A stretch of DNA of 64,000 bases from Pelagibacterales bacterium SAG-MED39 (lineage in GTDB: Bacteria; Pseudomonadota; Alphaproteobacteria; Pelagibacterales; Pelagibacteraceae): positions 1 through 64,000 of the forward strand of contig JACWEI010000001.1 in NCBI GenBank assembly GCA_014653625.1, written 5' to 3'. Below, one piece after another: positions 18,858 through 29,130 of this stretch (the stretch's first letter is position 1; the number at the start of each line of letters is the position of its first letter). The notes beneath the pieces were generated by a model, which saw only the letters and a list, made by a program, of their open reading frames with translations, searched no databases and had not been told where the DNA came from. The translations under genes and the position numbers were made by a program.

Positions 18858-19382
18858 TTCAATAATTTCTTTAATTGATAATTCTTCATAGTGTTCGGTA
18901 GGTTGAACTATCCATGGATCTGAGCTTAATCTTACTGGGCAAAAATCCGGTTCAAATTTAGAGGATTTCTTTTTCCATAAACAAGCTGTTTTAACTTCTT
19001 TTATAAATTCTTTAGTGGGTCCATAACTTTTTAACCATTCAATACTTTTATTGAGTGTCAAACCAGTATCTGATAAATCATCAATCAACAAAACTTTATT
19101 AAAATCTTTTTCATTAGCCAATGAACTTATTTCTCTAGCAAACATAAGTTGTCCTTGTTTATCTTCCATGCCCTTTCCCGTATAACTCTGAATAACTATA
19201 TAGGCTATTGGTAATTTTAAAATTCTTGATAAAATATCTATAATAGGTGCAGCCCCTCTCATAATACCTACTAGAACAGTAGGTTTATAGTTGTTATGAA
19301 TTTGTATTGCTAACTTTTCAACAATTTGGGTATACTCTTTAAAATTGATAATTAATTTTTCTGCCATGGAGTTTTTTATCAT
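18846..19382 (-). CDS. Purine phosphoribosyltransferase (xanthine/hypoxanthine type)
   Basis: VGIMRGAAPIIDILSRIL, VLLIDDLSDTGLTL PRPP-binding loop; convergent with purine permease. Confidence 0.82.
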   Translation of the reverse strand: MIKNSMAEKLIINFKEYTQIVEKLAIQIHNNYKPTVLVGIMRGAAPIIDILSRILKLPIAYIVIQSYTGKGMEDKQGQLMFAREISSLANEKDFNKVLLIDDLSDTGLTLNKSIEWLKSYGPTKEFIKEVKTACLWKKKSSKFEPDFCPVRLSSDPWIVQPTEHYEELSIKEIIEKNK

Positions 19383-19414
19383 ATTGAAATAATTAAAAAA
19401 GATTAAAAATAATT

Positions 19415-20308
19415 ATGAAAATATTTGATTGTTTTATGTATTTTGATGAAGACTTAGTTCTTGATTTAAGATTAAATACTTTAAATAAATTTGTTGATCA
19501 ATTTGTTATTGTGGAGTCAGCTTTCAATCATAATGGTGAGAAACGAAGGCCATTATTCGATATTGGAAAATTTAAAAAGTTCAAAGATAAAATAAATTAT
19601 ATACTTGTAGAGGAGGAACCAACAAATTTAAAAGAAGTGCTCAATTATGATAAGCCAAAGAAAAAAATAAATAAACAAATTATGAATGCCTTAAAAAGGG
19701 AGAACCATCAAAGAAATTTGATAGTTAAAGGTTTAGAAGATGCTGATGATGAAGATTGGATAATCGTATCTGATTTAGATGAAATACCAAATTTAGAAAC
19801 ACATAATTTAAAAAAAAAAAGAAATAAATTTGTATTTTTTAGACAATTGATGATTTACTATAAACTTAATTTGGCTCTTAAAGATTTTCCTTGGATAGGT
19901 TCCAAAGCCTGTAGAAAAAAAGATCTTATGTCACCTCAGTGGTTAAGAAACATTAAAGATAGAAATTACTCTTGGTGGCGATTTGATACAATATTTTCTA
20001 ATACAAAATACTCAGATATTGAGATGATCAATGAAGGTGGATGGCATTTTTCATATATCAAAAGTCCGGAAAATATTGAAAAAAAATTAAAATCTTATTT
20101 ACACCATTTAGAATACGAACAAAGCCCTTTAGGAATAACAAAAATAAAAGAATTAATTAAAAAAAAACGAACTGTATATAATCTTAAAGCTGACTCTAGA
20201 TCTAATAAATTCAATCAAGAAAACACTCTCGAAAAACTAGATATTAATTATTTACCTAGATATGTTAAAGATAATTTAATCAAATTTAACGATTGGATAG
20301 AAAAATGA
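19415..20308 (+). CDS. Glycosyltransferase family 17 (MGAT3-like)
   Basis: KIFDCFMYFDEDLVLDLRLNTL, FVIVESAFNHNG, DWIIVSDLDEIPN, GGWHFSY. Confidence 0.85.
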   Translation: MKIFDCFMYFDEDLVLDLRLNTLNKFVDQFVIVESAFNHNGEKRRPLFDIGKFKKFKDKINYILVEEEPTNLKEVLNYDKPKKKINKQIMNALKRENHQRNLIVKGLEDADDEDWIIVSDLDEIPNLETHNLKKKRNKFVFFRQLMIYYKLNLALKDFPWIGSKACRKKDLMSPQWLRNIKDRNYSWWRFDTIFSNTKYSDIEMINEGGWHFSYIKSPENIEKKLKSYLHHLEYEQSPLGITKIKELIKKKRTVYNLKADSRSNKFNQENTLEKLDINYLPRYVKDNLIKFNDWIEK

Positions 20309-20595
20309 GCAAAGGTTATATTGTTTGTGTTTATGAAAGTATAAATGATGATAATGCTTTAAAGAATTATGCAATAAAAGCCAAAGAAGCAGTCAAAAAA
20401 TATAATGGAAAGTTCCTAATAAGAGGAGGACAAAATATTGTTACTGAAGGTCGAGAATTTATAAGAACTGCAGTATTAGAATTTTCTTCTTTCGAAAAAG
20501 CAAAAGAATTTTTTTATTCTTCAGAATATCAAGCAGCACACGAATTACTAAAAGATACTGTTATTAGAAATCATCAAATTGTAGAGGGAAATTAA
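20305..20595 (+). CDS. DUF1330 family protein
   Basis: KGYIVCVYE..YNGKFLIRGGQ..REFIRTAVLEFSSFEKAKEFFYSSEYQ; ATGA overlap with upstream stop (track start 20293). Confidence 0.85.
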   Translation: MSKGYIVCVYESINDDNALKNYAIKAKEAVKKYNGKFLIRGGQNIVTEGREFIRTAVLEFSSFEKAKEFFYSSEYQAAHELLKDTVIRNHQIVEGN

Positions 20596-21227
20596 TATTG
20601 AATAGGTTCTGGATCAATACTTCTCCATAAATACCATGTAGCAACAGAACAATATGGGGAGAATCTTTTTTGTAAAATTTTGACAAATCTATCTGGTGGT
20701 AAATATTTTTTTTTGTAATTTTTTGATATAGCTCTTAAAAGTCCAATATCTTGTATCGGCCAGATATCTGACCTATTATAAGTAAACAACAGTATCATTT
20801 CTGCTGACCATCTTCCTATTTGTTTCAAATTAGATAAATACAGAATCGCTTGCTCATCATTCATTTTACTAATCAATTTTGGATTAAAAGATTTATTTAA
20901 TATTTGTTTAGATAAATTTTTAATTCCTGATATTTTTTGTCTACTTAAACCACAACTTTTCAATTGTGCTGTTGTCAATTTTAAAACTACTTTTGCTTTT
21001 ATCTTATTCTTACATTTTTTTTTAAATTTAAGAAAAACAGAATTAGCAGCGATAACACTTATTTGTTGTCCAATGATACTTTTACATAATGAATAAAATA
21101 TATCTTTTCGAGTTGTTAGTATAGTTTCAGAAGGACTTTTATATCTTGCAATCAAATTTGATAATATTGTATCTTTCTTTGAAAGATATTTTTTAGCCTT
21201 ATTCCAATATTTTGGTACCTTAGTCAT
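20592..21227 (-). CDS. alkA: DNA-3-methyladenine glycosylase II (AlkA/HhH-GPD)
   Basis: SIIGQQISVIAANSVF..LKQIGRWSAEMILLFTYNRSDIWPIQDIGL. Confidence 0.85.
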   Translation of the reverse strand: MTKVPKYWNKAKKYLSKKDTILSNLIARYKSPSETILTTRKDIFYSLCKSIIGQQISVIAANSVFLKFKKKCKNKIKAKVVLKLTTAQLKSCGLSRQKISGIKNLSKQILNKSFNPKLISKMNDEQAILYLSNLKQIGRWSAEMILLFTYNRSDIWPIQDIGLLRAISKNYKKKYLPPDRFVKILQKRFSPYCSVATWYLWRSIDPEPIQY

Positions 21228-22104
21228 TTATTGATTTTGAAGTAATTATGCTTTTCTTGTAAATTTCCCTTCTGAAAATTATTAATGTTGAAATTATAAC
21301 TAAAAAAGAGCCTACCAATGTTTTAATTGTTGGTATTTCATTCCAAATAAAATAACCAAAAATTATTGCAAAGACTAAGGCTAAATATTTTAAAGGTGTA
21401 ACCAAAGACACTTCGGCATATTTATAAGATTGACTTAACCATAAATTTGCAACCCCACCAAAAATACCAACTAATGATAATAATATAAAATCATAAAAAT
21501 TAGGTAATACCCAACCTTGTGAGATAGTCAAAAGACTTAATAAAGTTATAGAAAGAGAAAAATAAAAAGAAATTAACCAAACAGGTTCTGTAGATGACAA
21601 TTGCCTTATAGTTATAGCAACATAAGATAATCCTAAACAAAAAATTACAGGAAAAATATAATATATATTCAGCGCACTTATTCCTGGTTCAGTTATAATT
21701 AAAATACCAATAAAGCCTATTAGCACAGCCAACCACCTAAAAATACCAACTTTTTCGCTTAATAAAAATATTGATAAAATAGTTGTAAATATTGGAGCTG
21801 CAAAAGAAATACTTACTACTGTAGCAAGTGGTAGTTCTCTTAAAGCAATAAAAATTGAAACAAGGGCTATTAAACCTGATAAGCATCTCAGTAAATGTAG
21901 TCCAGGTCTATTTGTTTGGTAAAAATTATATAGCCTTTCTCTTGGTATTATGAAGAAATAAAAAACAATCCCAAAAAAACCTCTAAAAAATAATACTTGT
22001 CCAATCGGGTAGTCTATAGACCATTTTACTATAATATCCATTAAAGAAAATGCGCAAATGGATATAAACATGTACAAAAATCCTAATTGATTTTTACTTA
22101 GCAT
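21220..22104 (-). CDS. EamA/DMT family transporter
   Basis: 10-TM, duplicated EamA domains. Confidence 0.85.
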   Translation of the reverse strand: MLSKNQLGFLYMFISICAFSLMDIIVKWSIDYPIGQVLFFRGFFGIVFYFFIIPRERLYNFYQTNRPGLHLLRCLSGLIALVSIFIALRELPLATVVSISFAAPIFTTILSIFLLSEKVGIFRWLAVLIGFIGILIITEPGISALNIYYIFPVIFCLGLSYVAITIRQLSSTEPVWLISFYFSLSITLLSLLTISQGWVLPNFYDFILLSLVGIFGGVANLWLSQSYKYAEVSLVTPLKYLALVFAIIFGYFIWNEIPTIKTLVGSFLVIISTLIIFRREIYKKSIITSKSIND

Positions 22105-22139
22105 ATGAATAATTTGTAAATTAATTTAAATCATAATCA

Positions 22140-22583
22140 ATGGAAATAGCAGTTTTAGCATTAGGATGTTTTTGGGGGCCTGAAATAAAATTTAGTAAAA
22201 TTGAAGGTATTATCAAAACTGAAGTCGGATATTGTGGGGGTAATAATCCCACAACAAATTATAAAGAAGTTTGTAGTGGTGACACAAACCATGCAGAAGT
22301 TGTAAAACTTGATTTTGATGAAAAAATTATAACTTATGAAAAAATCTTAAGGATCTTCTTTCGGATGCATGATCCAACAACTTTAAACTCTCAGGGACCA
22401 GATTTTGGAACTCAGTATAGAAGTGAGATATTCTATCTGAATGATAATCAAAAATTAGTGGCAGAAAAAGTATTAAATGATGTGAATGAAAGATTATCTG
22501 GAAAAGTCGTTACAAATATTTCTTTGTTAAAAAATTACTGTCCTGCAGAAGAATATCATCAAAAATATTTAGAAAAAAGATAA
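22140..22583 (+). CDS. msrA: Peptide-methionine (S)-S-oxide reductase MsrA
   Basis: LGCFWGPEIKFSKIEGIIKTEVGYCGG, FRMHDPTTLNSQGPDFGTQYRSEIF. Confidence 0.93.
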   Translation: MEIAVLALGCFWGPEIKFSKIEGIIKTEVGYCGGNNPTTNYKEVCSGDTNHAEVVKLDFDEKIITYEKILRIFFRMHDPTTLNSQGPDFGTQYRSEIFYLNDNQKLVAEKVLNDVNERLSGKVVTNISLLKNYCPAEEYHQKYLEKR

Positions 22584-22584
22584 G

Positions 22585-23400
22585 ATGTCATTAATAGAGA
22601 CTGATTGGTTAGCTAAAAATCTTGAAAAAGTAAAAATTATTGATTGTTCCTGGCATATGCCTCAAGTTAGAAGAGATGGTTTTGAAGAGTATAAGAATGA
22701 ACATATCCCAAATGCTATTTTTTTTGATTTAGATAATAATTCTAAAAAAGGTATTGATCTCCCTCATATGCTCGTTGAAATAGATGATTGGGAAAGGATC
22801 GTATCAAAAATGGGAATTAGCAAAAATGATAAAATAATCATTTATGATAACTCAGATGTAATCAGTTCTTGCCGGTGTTGGTTTAATTTTATTTATTTTG
22901 GACATGATCCAAAATTAGTGCATGTTTTAAATGGAGGACTAAAAAAATGGATTAATGAAAATAGAGAAATTACAAAAAATTTAACAAAAATTTCAATATC
23001 CAATTATAAAGGTATTGAGAAAAAAGAATATGTAAAAACAAAAAAATTAATCGATCAAAATATAGATGTTCAAAATTTTAAGTTAATCGATGCTAGAAGC
23101 AAAGAAAGATTTGAAGGAAAAGTCTTAGAACCAAGAAAAGGACTTCGAAGTGGAAATATAAAAAATTCTTTTTGTATACCTTTCAACCTATGCTTAAATA
23201 AAGATAAAACTTTTAAAAATAAAAAAGATCTTAAAAATATTTTTGAAAATTACATAAAAAATACAAATGAAAAAAATATTGTCTTTTCATGTGGATCTGG
23301 AGTTACTGCGTGTGTTTTGGCACTAGCTTATTCTCTAATAAATGATAAGTATCACCCATGTATTTATGATGGCTCTTGGGCTGAATACGGAATGATTTAA
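22585..23400 (+). CDS. sseA: Sulfurtransferase (SseA-like, tandem rhodanese)
   Basis: Two rhodanese domains; active-site CGSGVTAC. Confidence 0.9.
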   Translation: MSLIETDWLAKNLEKVKIIDCSWHMPQVRRDGFEEYKNEHIPNAIFFDLDNNSKKGIDLPHMLVEIDDWERIVSKMGISKNDKIIIYDNSDVISSCRCWFNFIYFGHDPKLVHVLNGGLKKWINENREITKNLTKISISNYKGIEKKEYVKTKKLIDQNIDVQNFKLIDARSKERFEGKVLEPRKGLRSGNIKNSFCIPFNLCLNKDKTFKNKKDLKNIFENYIKNTNEKNIVFSCGSGVTACVLALAYSLINDKYHPCIYDGSWAEYGMI

Positions 23401-23407
23401 AAAATAT

Positions 23408-24277
23408 ATGAGTAGATCAAAAAAAATAATTTCCATAATATTGGTGTTTTTTTTAATCATAGCAATTGTGATTATTGGAAGAACTATGATTGGAAATCAT
23501 TTTAAAAAAAAATTCAGTAAAATACCTCCACCAGGAATTATTGTTACAAAAGTTTTTAAAAAAGAATTTTCAGGAAAAATAGAAACTTTTGGTACAGCAA
23601 TTTCAAAAAAATCAGAGACTTTTAAAATTAAAAAAAATGATCTTTTTGAAGAGTTAAAATTAAAAAATTTTATTGAAAAAGGAGAAATTTTAATAAAACT
23701 AAAAAGTGGAGATATAATAGCACCATTTAGTGGAGTGTTAGGATATACTGGTTTAACAGAAGACATACTGGTATCTAATAATATAGTTATTATTACACTT
23801 GATGATAACTCCACTATATATTCTGATATCAAAATTCCAGAAAATTACTCATCATATATAAAAAAAGGATTACCAGTAGATGTAAAAATAGCTAGCTATA
23901 GAGATAAAATATTTGAGGGTAAAGTGGACTTTGTTTCGAGTAGAATTAACGCTGACACTAGAAGTTTATTAGCTAGAATAAAAGTAAATAATAAAGACTT
24001 AGAATTAATTTCAGGATCATTGTTAGAAGTTAGTGTTAAATTTAACTTAAGAAATTCATTAAGTGTTCCTGACACAAGTATAATGATTGAAGGAGATAAG
24101 TCTTATGTTTATAAAATTAATGATCAAAATATTGCAAACAAAACTGAAATAAAAACAGGTCTTAGAAGTAACAAAAAAGTAGAAATAATCTCAGGCTTAA
24201 TAGAGGGAGACGTCATTGTAGCTGAAGGATTAAAAAAAGTTAGACCAAGTGGAAAAATAAAACCTATTAAAAAATAA
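23408..24277 (+). CDS. RND efflux periplasmic adaptor subunit
   Basis: N-terminal TM, lipoyl-like APFSGVLGYTGL, beta-barrel; directly upstream of RND pump. Confidence 0.85.
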   Translation: MSRSKKIISIILVFFLIIAIVIIGRTMIGNHFKKKFSKIPPPGIIVTKVFKKEFSGKIETFGTAISKKSETFKIKKNDLFEELKLKNFIEKGEILIKLKSGDIIAPFSGVLGYTGLTEDILVSNNIVIITLDDNSTIYSDIKIPENYSSYIKKGLPVDVKIASYRDKIFEGKVDFVSSRINADTRSLLARIKVNNKDLELISGSLLEVSVKFNLRNSLSVPDTSIMIEGDKSYVYKINDQNIANKTEIKTGLRSNKKVEIISGLIEGDVIVAEGLKKVRPSGKIKPIKK

Positions 24278-27200
24278 ATGTTTATTACTGAATTGAGCAT
24301 AAAAAGACCAACGGTATCTTGGGTTATGTCTCTTATTTTAATTATTTTTGGTTTATTTGTTTTTTGGAAATTACCAGTAAGAGAATTACCAAATGGAATA
24401 CAGCCCCCTGTTGTACAGATCCAAGTAGATTATAAATCTGCATCAGCCTCAATTGTAGATCAAGAGGTAACTCAGGTTGTTGAGGATGTTATTGGAGGAG
24501 CGGCAGGAATAAAAAATATCGACTCAAAATCTGAAAATGGAAGGAGTACAATCAATATTGAATTCGACACAAGTATTAACTTAGATAACGGTGCTAATGA
24601 TATAAGAGAAAGAGTTGCAAGAATTGTTGACAATTTACCCACTGAGTCTGATCCTCCACAAATACTTAAAAGAGCAGCTGGTTTTACTACAACTATGTGG
24701 TTATCTCTATCTTCGTCAACTTGGAGTGATCTTGAATTAGGGGATTATGCTGAAAGATTTTTAGTTGATCAATTTTCTAGTGTAAAAAACGTTGGAAGAA
24801 TAAGAGTTGGTGGATTAAGGGAATTAAGTATCAGAGTCTGGATTGATCCTATTAGACTTGCTGCCAATAACTTGACTATTAAAGAAGTTGAAACTGCCAT
24901 GAGAGGAGAAAACATAAGTCTTCCAGCTGGTACTCTTGAAGCAGATAATATTGATTTAACACTCAACTTAGATAAATCATATAATAATATCGAATCTATT
25001 AAACAACTACCAATAAAAAAGGCAGGTAATAAAATTATTTTACTATCTGATGTTGCAAAAATAGAATTTGGACCAGTTTCAGAAAAAACTTTATTTAAAG
25101 CTCAAACAAAAGATCAGATAAATTTAAAAACTGTTGGAATTGGTATCTATGCGAGAAGTGGTGCATCTACAGTTGAGCTTTCAAATGATATTAAGAAAAA
25201 AATTGTCCAAGTTAAAAAATCTTTGCCTGAGGAATTAGATTTAAGAGTTTCTTTCAATAGAGCAAACTATGTGGAAGCGGCTATTGAGGAGGTATATAAA
25301 ACTTTATTAATAGCATTTATTTTAGTTGTTCTAATAATTTATCTATTTTTGGGAAATCTGAAGGCGGTTATTGTGCCTGCTATAGCTCTTCCAGTAAGTT
25401 TGATAGCATCTTTTTTAGGTTTATATATATTTGGATTATCGATAAATATTTTTGTTCTTTTGAGTTTTATTCTCGCTATAGGAATAATCACAGACGACTC
25501 TGTCATAATGACAGATGCTATATACAGAAGAATAGAAAATGGTGAAACACCACTAGTTGCAGCCTACAAGGGTTCTAAACAAATTTCTTTTGCAATTATA
25601 GCTACAACATTAATTTTAGTAGCGGTTTTTCTGCCATTAATTTTTGTTGACGGAATTTCTGGAACTTTATTCAAAGAAACAGCAATTGCATTATCTTTTT
25701 CAATAGTTATATCTTCTTTTGTAGCATTAACATTGTCTCCAATGCTTGCTAGTAAATTTTTATATAAAAAAACATCAAAAAAAGGTTTTATACAAAAGTT
25801 TGAAAAATTTTTCATAGGTTTTTCCAATTTCTACAAGGAAACATTGGATATCATTATAAGTAAAACAAAAGCTGTAGTTTTTTTCATAATTTTAATACTT
25901 GTTACATCTGTATTGCTATTTAACTTTTCAAAAAAAGAATTGTTGCCTATGGAAGACCGTGGGGCATATTTAATTATTGGTTCAACTGATGAGGGAAGTT
26001 CCTTCGAATATACTCAAAAACAAGCTCTTAAAGTAGAGTCAAGACTTATACCACTTCTACAAGCTAAGGATAGCCCATATGCAAGATTTATAATGAGAGT
26101 GCCTGGTTTTGGAAATTCAGCTAACTCATATAATAGTTTTATAATAATTGCTTTATTAGATGACTGGAAAAATCGGAAAAAAGGACAACAAGTTGTTCTA
26201 AGAGAAGCTATAGGAAAAATAGTAACTTTACCTCAAGCAGTAGCTTTCCCCATTTCTCCCCAGTCAATAAGGGTGTCTAATTATAATAAACCAGTACAAA
26301 TGGTTGTATACGGAAGCACTTATGAGGAGCTTGAAAATATTCAAAAAAAAGTAATTCAAAAACTAAGAACAAATAAAAACCTTTCAAGAATCGGTTCTGA
26401 TTACAATCGTAACAAACCAGAGGTAAAATTGATAATTAATAAAAATAAAGCTAAAGATTTAGGTGTTTCAACAAAGTCGATAGGTGAAACACTAGAAACT
26501 CTTTATGGGGGTAAAAAAATTACTACTTTTAACAAACTTGGTAAAGAATATCCAATAGTTGTTCAACAGTACTTGTCTGATAGAAGAAACAAAGAAGGAG
26601 TTTCAAAAATATTTGTACGTTCGGAAACAAATGGAAAACTAATTTCTTTAGCTAATCTAGTTAGTTTTAAAGAGGAAGGTTCAGCAAAAGAACTAGCTAG
26701 ATACAATAGACAAAGAGCAGTAACTATATCTGCAAATATTAACGAAGGTTACACTCTTACTGAAGCAATAAAGTACTTTGAGAAAATAATGATTGATTTA
26801 GCGCCTGAAAATCAAATTGCGTGGAAAGGAAAGTCTGAGGAAATTAAAGAAACAAGTAATGAGTTATTTATAATTTTCGCTTTGGCTTTAATGACGGCAT
26901 ATTTGGTAATGGCAGCAACATTTAATTCTTTTATTCACCCATTTATAATTATTTTGACTGTGCCATTAGCTATTTTTGGTGGACTAGTATTTATTTTATT
27001 TCTCAATAGTTCAGTAAATATTTTTTCACAGATTGCACTGATTATACTAATTGGTATTTCAACAAAAAATAGTATTTTGATTGTGGATTATGCTAATCAA
27101 ATCAGAACCACAGGAAAAAATATTGAATTAGCTGTTAAGGAAGCTTGTGCAGTAAGATTCAGGCCCATCATAATGACATCACTAAGCACAATGATTGCAA

Positions 27201-27406
27201 TGATGCCGCTAGTAATAGGAAATATTGGCCCTGGTGCTGGAGAAGGTTCAAGACTAGCTGTTGGATCAACGATTTTAGGAGGAATGATAATTTCAACTTT
27301 CTTTACTTTATATGTAACTCCATCAATGTATTTGGCATTGGCAAAAAATACTAAAAGAATAGATGTAGTAGATTTAGAATTAAAAAAAGAACTTACTAAA
27401 AAATGA
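24278..27406 (+). CDS. RND family efflux permease (AcrB-like)
   Basis: 1042 aa; GIITDDSVIMTDAIYRRIE, PLAIFGGLVFILFL, GISTKNSILIVDYANQ. Confidence 0.93.
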   Translation: MFITELSIKRPTVSWVMSLILIIFGLFVFWKLPVRELPNGIQPPVVQIQVDYKSASASIVDQEVTQVVEDVIGGAAGIKNIDSKSENGRSTINIEFDTSINLDNGANDIRERVARIVDNLPTESDPPQILKRAAGFTTTMWLSLSSSTWSDLELGDYAERFLVDQFSSVKNVGRIRVGGLRELSIRVWIDPIRLAANNLTIKEVETAMRGENISLPAGTLEADNIDLTLNLDKSYNNIESIKQLPIKKAGNKIILLSDVAKIEFGPVSEKTLFKAQTKDQINLKTVGIGIYARSGASTVELSNDIKKKIVQVKKSLPEELDLRVSFNRANYVEAAIEEVYKTLLIAFILVVLIIYLFLGNLKAVIVPAIALPVSLIASFLGLYIFGLSINIFVLLSFILAIGIITDDSVIMTDAIYRRIENGETPLVAAYKGSKQISFAIIATTLILVAVFLPLIFVDGISGTLFKETAIALSFSIVISSFVALTLSPMLASKFLYKKTSKKGFIQKFEKFFIGFSNFYKETLDIIISKTKAVVFFIILILVTSVLLFNFSKKELLPMEDRGAYLIIGSTDEGSSFEYTQKQALKVESRLIPLLQAKDSPYARFIMRVPGFGNSANSYNSFIIIALLDDWKNRKKGQQVVLREAIGKIVTLPQAVAFPISPQSIRVSNYNKPVQMVVYGSTYEELENIQKKVIQKLRTNKNLSRIGSDYNRNKPEVKLIINKNKAKDLGVSTKSIGETLETLYGGKKITTFNKLGKEYPIVVQQYLSDRRNKEGVSKIFVRSETNGKLISLANLVSFKEEGSAKELARYNRQRAVTISANINEGYTLTEAIKYFEKIMIDLAPENQIAWKGKSEEIKETSNELFIIFALALMTAYLVMAATFNSFIHPFIIILTVPLAIFGGLVFILFLNSSVNIFSQIALIILIGISTKNSILIVDYANQIRTTGKNIELAVKEACAVRFRPIIMTSLSTMIAMMPLVIGNIGPGAGEGSRLAVGSTILGGMIISTFFTLYVTPSMYLALAKNTKRIDVVDLELKKELTKK

Positions 27407-27995
27407 TATATTTTTTTATTTGAAGAGAATTTTTACATTTAAATAATTGTTGTTTATAAATTTTAGATTGTTTTTCTACTTTCCTTGCTAGTCTAATTAC
27501 TTTTTTATTTTTTTTATAATGTTTATAATTTCCCCAACCCTCATGATAAGCAAGATATTGTCTAAAAGCATCTTTTTTAGAAATTTTAAGAATAGTTTCT
27601 GTTTTATTCGTATACCAACCAATAAAGTCAACACTATCCTTAAATCTTGCTCTTGTAGCTAGTTTGTTTCCTGTTTCTTTTTTATATTGTTCCCAGGTAC
27701 CCTTGACCGCCTGTGAATAACCAAATGAGCTTGAAGGCCTTTTAAAAGGGATTATCTTAAAAATTTTTTTTCTTGCAGGCTTAGCCAACCAATCAAAATC
27801 AGACTCCATTTTTATTATTGCTAGTTGGATATAAATAGGTGTACCCCATTTTTGTTCAACTTTTTTAGAATGTTTATACCAAAGATATTTTTCATCAAAA
27901 ATTAAACAACTATTACTAGTATTAGATGGAATTGAAGAACATCCAGTTAATAAAAAAAAAAATAAGATAATTAATTTATTTTTTAAAAACTCCAT
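27396..27995 (-). CDS. SLT-like putative lytic transglycosylase lipoprotein
   Basis: Lipobox FLLTGCSS; LAIIKMESDFDW..SSFGYSQAVKGTWEQYKKETG. Confidence 0.72.
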   Translation of the reverse strand: MEFLKNKLIILFFFLLTGCSSIPSNTSNSCLIFDEKYLWYKHSKKVEQKWGTPIYIQLAIIKMESDFDWLAKPARKKIFKIIPFKRPSSSFGYSQAVKGTWEQYKKETGNKLATRARFKDSVDFIGWYTNKTETILKISKKDAFRQYLAYHEGWGNYKHYKKNKKVIRLARKVEKQSKIYKQQLFKCKNSLQIKKYIIF

Positions 27996-28368
27996 ATTTA
28001 TTTATAAGATTCCTAATTAAAATTACAACTGCCACTCCTATTAAATTTCCAAATATATCTGACCATTGAAAAGTTCTTTCAGGTATTATTAGATGTAAAA
28101 GCTCTAGAACTATCGATATTACAATCAAATAAATTATAAGAATTTTTATTTGGTTTATTTTATTAAAAGTTAAGAAACCAATTATAGAAATTAAAAAAAA
28201 TACATAAAAATGATTCGACGATATTATAAAATCAGGGGTGATTTGAGGTTGTATTTTTTTATTACCATAAAAAACCTGACCTATTAAACTTCCTGGAAAA
28301 AGATATAAAAAGATCAAAGAAAAGTTTATAGAGATAAAAACTATTTTATATTTTGAAAAAAAATTCAT
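27976..28368 (-). CDS. VanZ-like family membrane protein
   Basis: Four TM; LELLHLIIPERTFQWSDIFGNLIGVAV. Confidence 0.75.
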   Translation of the reverse strand: MNFFSKYKIVFISINFSLIFLYLFPGSLIGQVFYGNKKIQPQITPDFIISSNHFYVFFLISIIGFLTFNKINQIKILIIYLIVISIVLELLHLIIPERTFQWSDIFGNLIGVAVVILIRNLINKYGVFKK

Positions 28369-28416
28369 TATTTAATTATGTAGTTTTATTTACAAATATA
28401 TTTTAAGAATAACAAT

Positions 28417-29130
28417 ATGAGTTTTTTAATACTAGTGAGACATGGCCAAAGTACTTGGAATTTAGAAAAAAGATTCACTGGATGGGTTGATGTTGGGCTT
28501 ACTGAAAAAGGACAATCTGAAGCTAATAAAGCTGGCCTTTTAATAAAAGAAAAAAATATTGAAATCAATTTTTATTATTCTTCTCTTCAATTGAGGGCAA
28601 ATGATACACTTAAAATTATACAAAAGGTTTCAAATGATAAAAAAAATTTCTCTAGAGCTTGGCAATTAAATGAAAGGCATTACGGTGCTCTTACAGGTTT
28701 AAACAAGCTTGAAATGAATAAAAAAATTGGAGAAGACAAAGTTTTCGAATTTCGTCGATCATGGGATATAAAACCAGAACCTCTCAATAAAAAAAGTCCA
28801 TACCATCCAATAAATATTGAAACATATAAAAATATGCCTAAAGAGATGATTCCAGATACTGAGTCTTTAAAAGACACATATGAAAGAGTTACAAAATATT
28901 TTGATGAAGAGATAAAAGATAAATTAGAGGATAAAAATATTCTTATATCAGCCCATGGAAATTCTATAAGAGCATTGTGTAAAAAGTTGTTTGCTCTTGA
29001 CAATAATCAAATTTCCCACTTAGAAATACCTACTGGAAACCCATTAGTAATTAAACTAGGTAATAATTCAAAAATAATTAAATGTGAATATCTTGATAAA
29101 GATAGAGCTAAAAATCTTTTAGTTTTTTAA
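28417..29130 (+). CDS. gpmA: 2,3-bisphosphoglycerate-dependent phosphoglycerate mutase
   Basis: LVRHGQSTWNLEKRFTGWVDVGLTEKG, LNERHYGALTGLNK, SAHGNSIRAL. Confidence 0.95.
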   Translation: MSFLILVRHGQSTWNLEKRFTGWVDVGLTEKGQSEANKAGLLIKEKNIEINFYYSSLQLRANDTLKIIQKVSNDKKNFSRAWQLNERHYGALTGLNKLEMNKKIGEDKVFEFRRSWDIKPEPLNKKSPYHPINIETYKNMPKEMIPDTESLKDTYERVTKYFDEEIKDKLEDKNILISAHGNSIRALCKKLFALDNNQISHLEIPTGNPLVIKLGNNSKIIKCEYLDKDRAKNLLVF

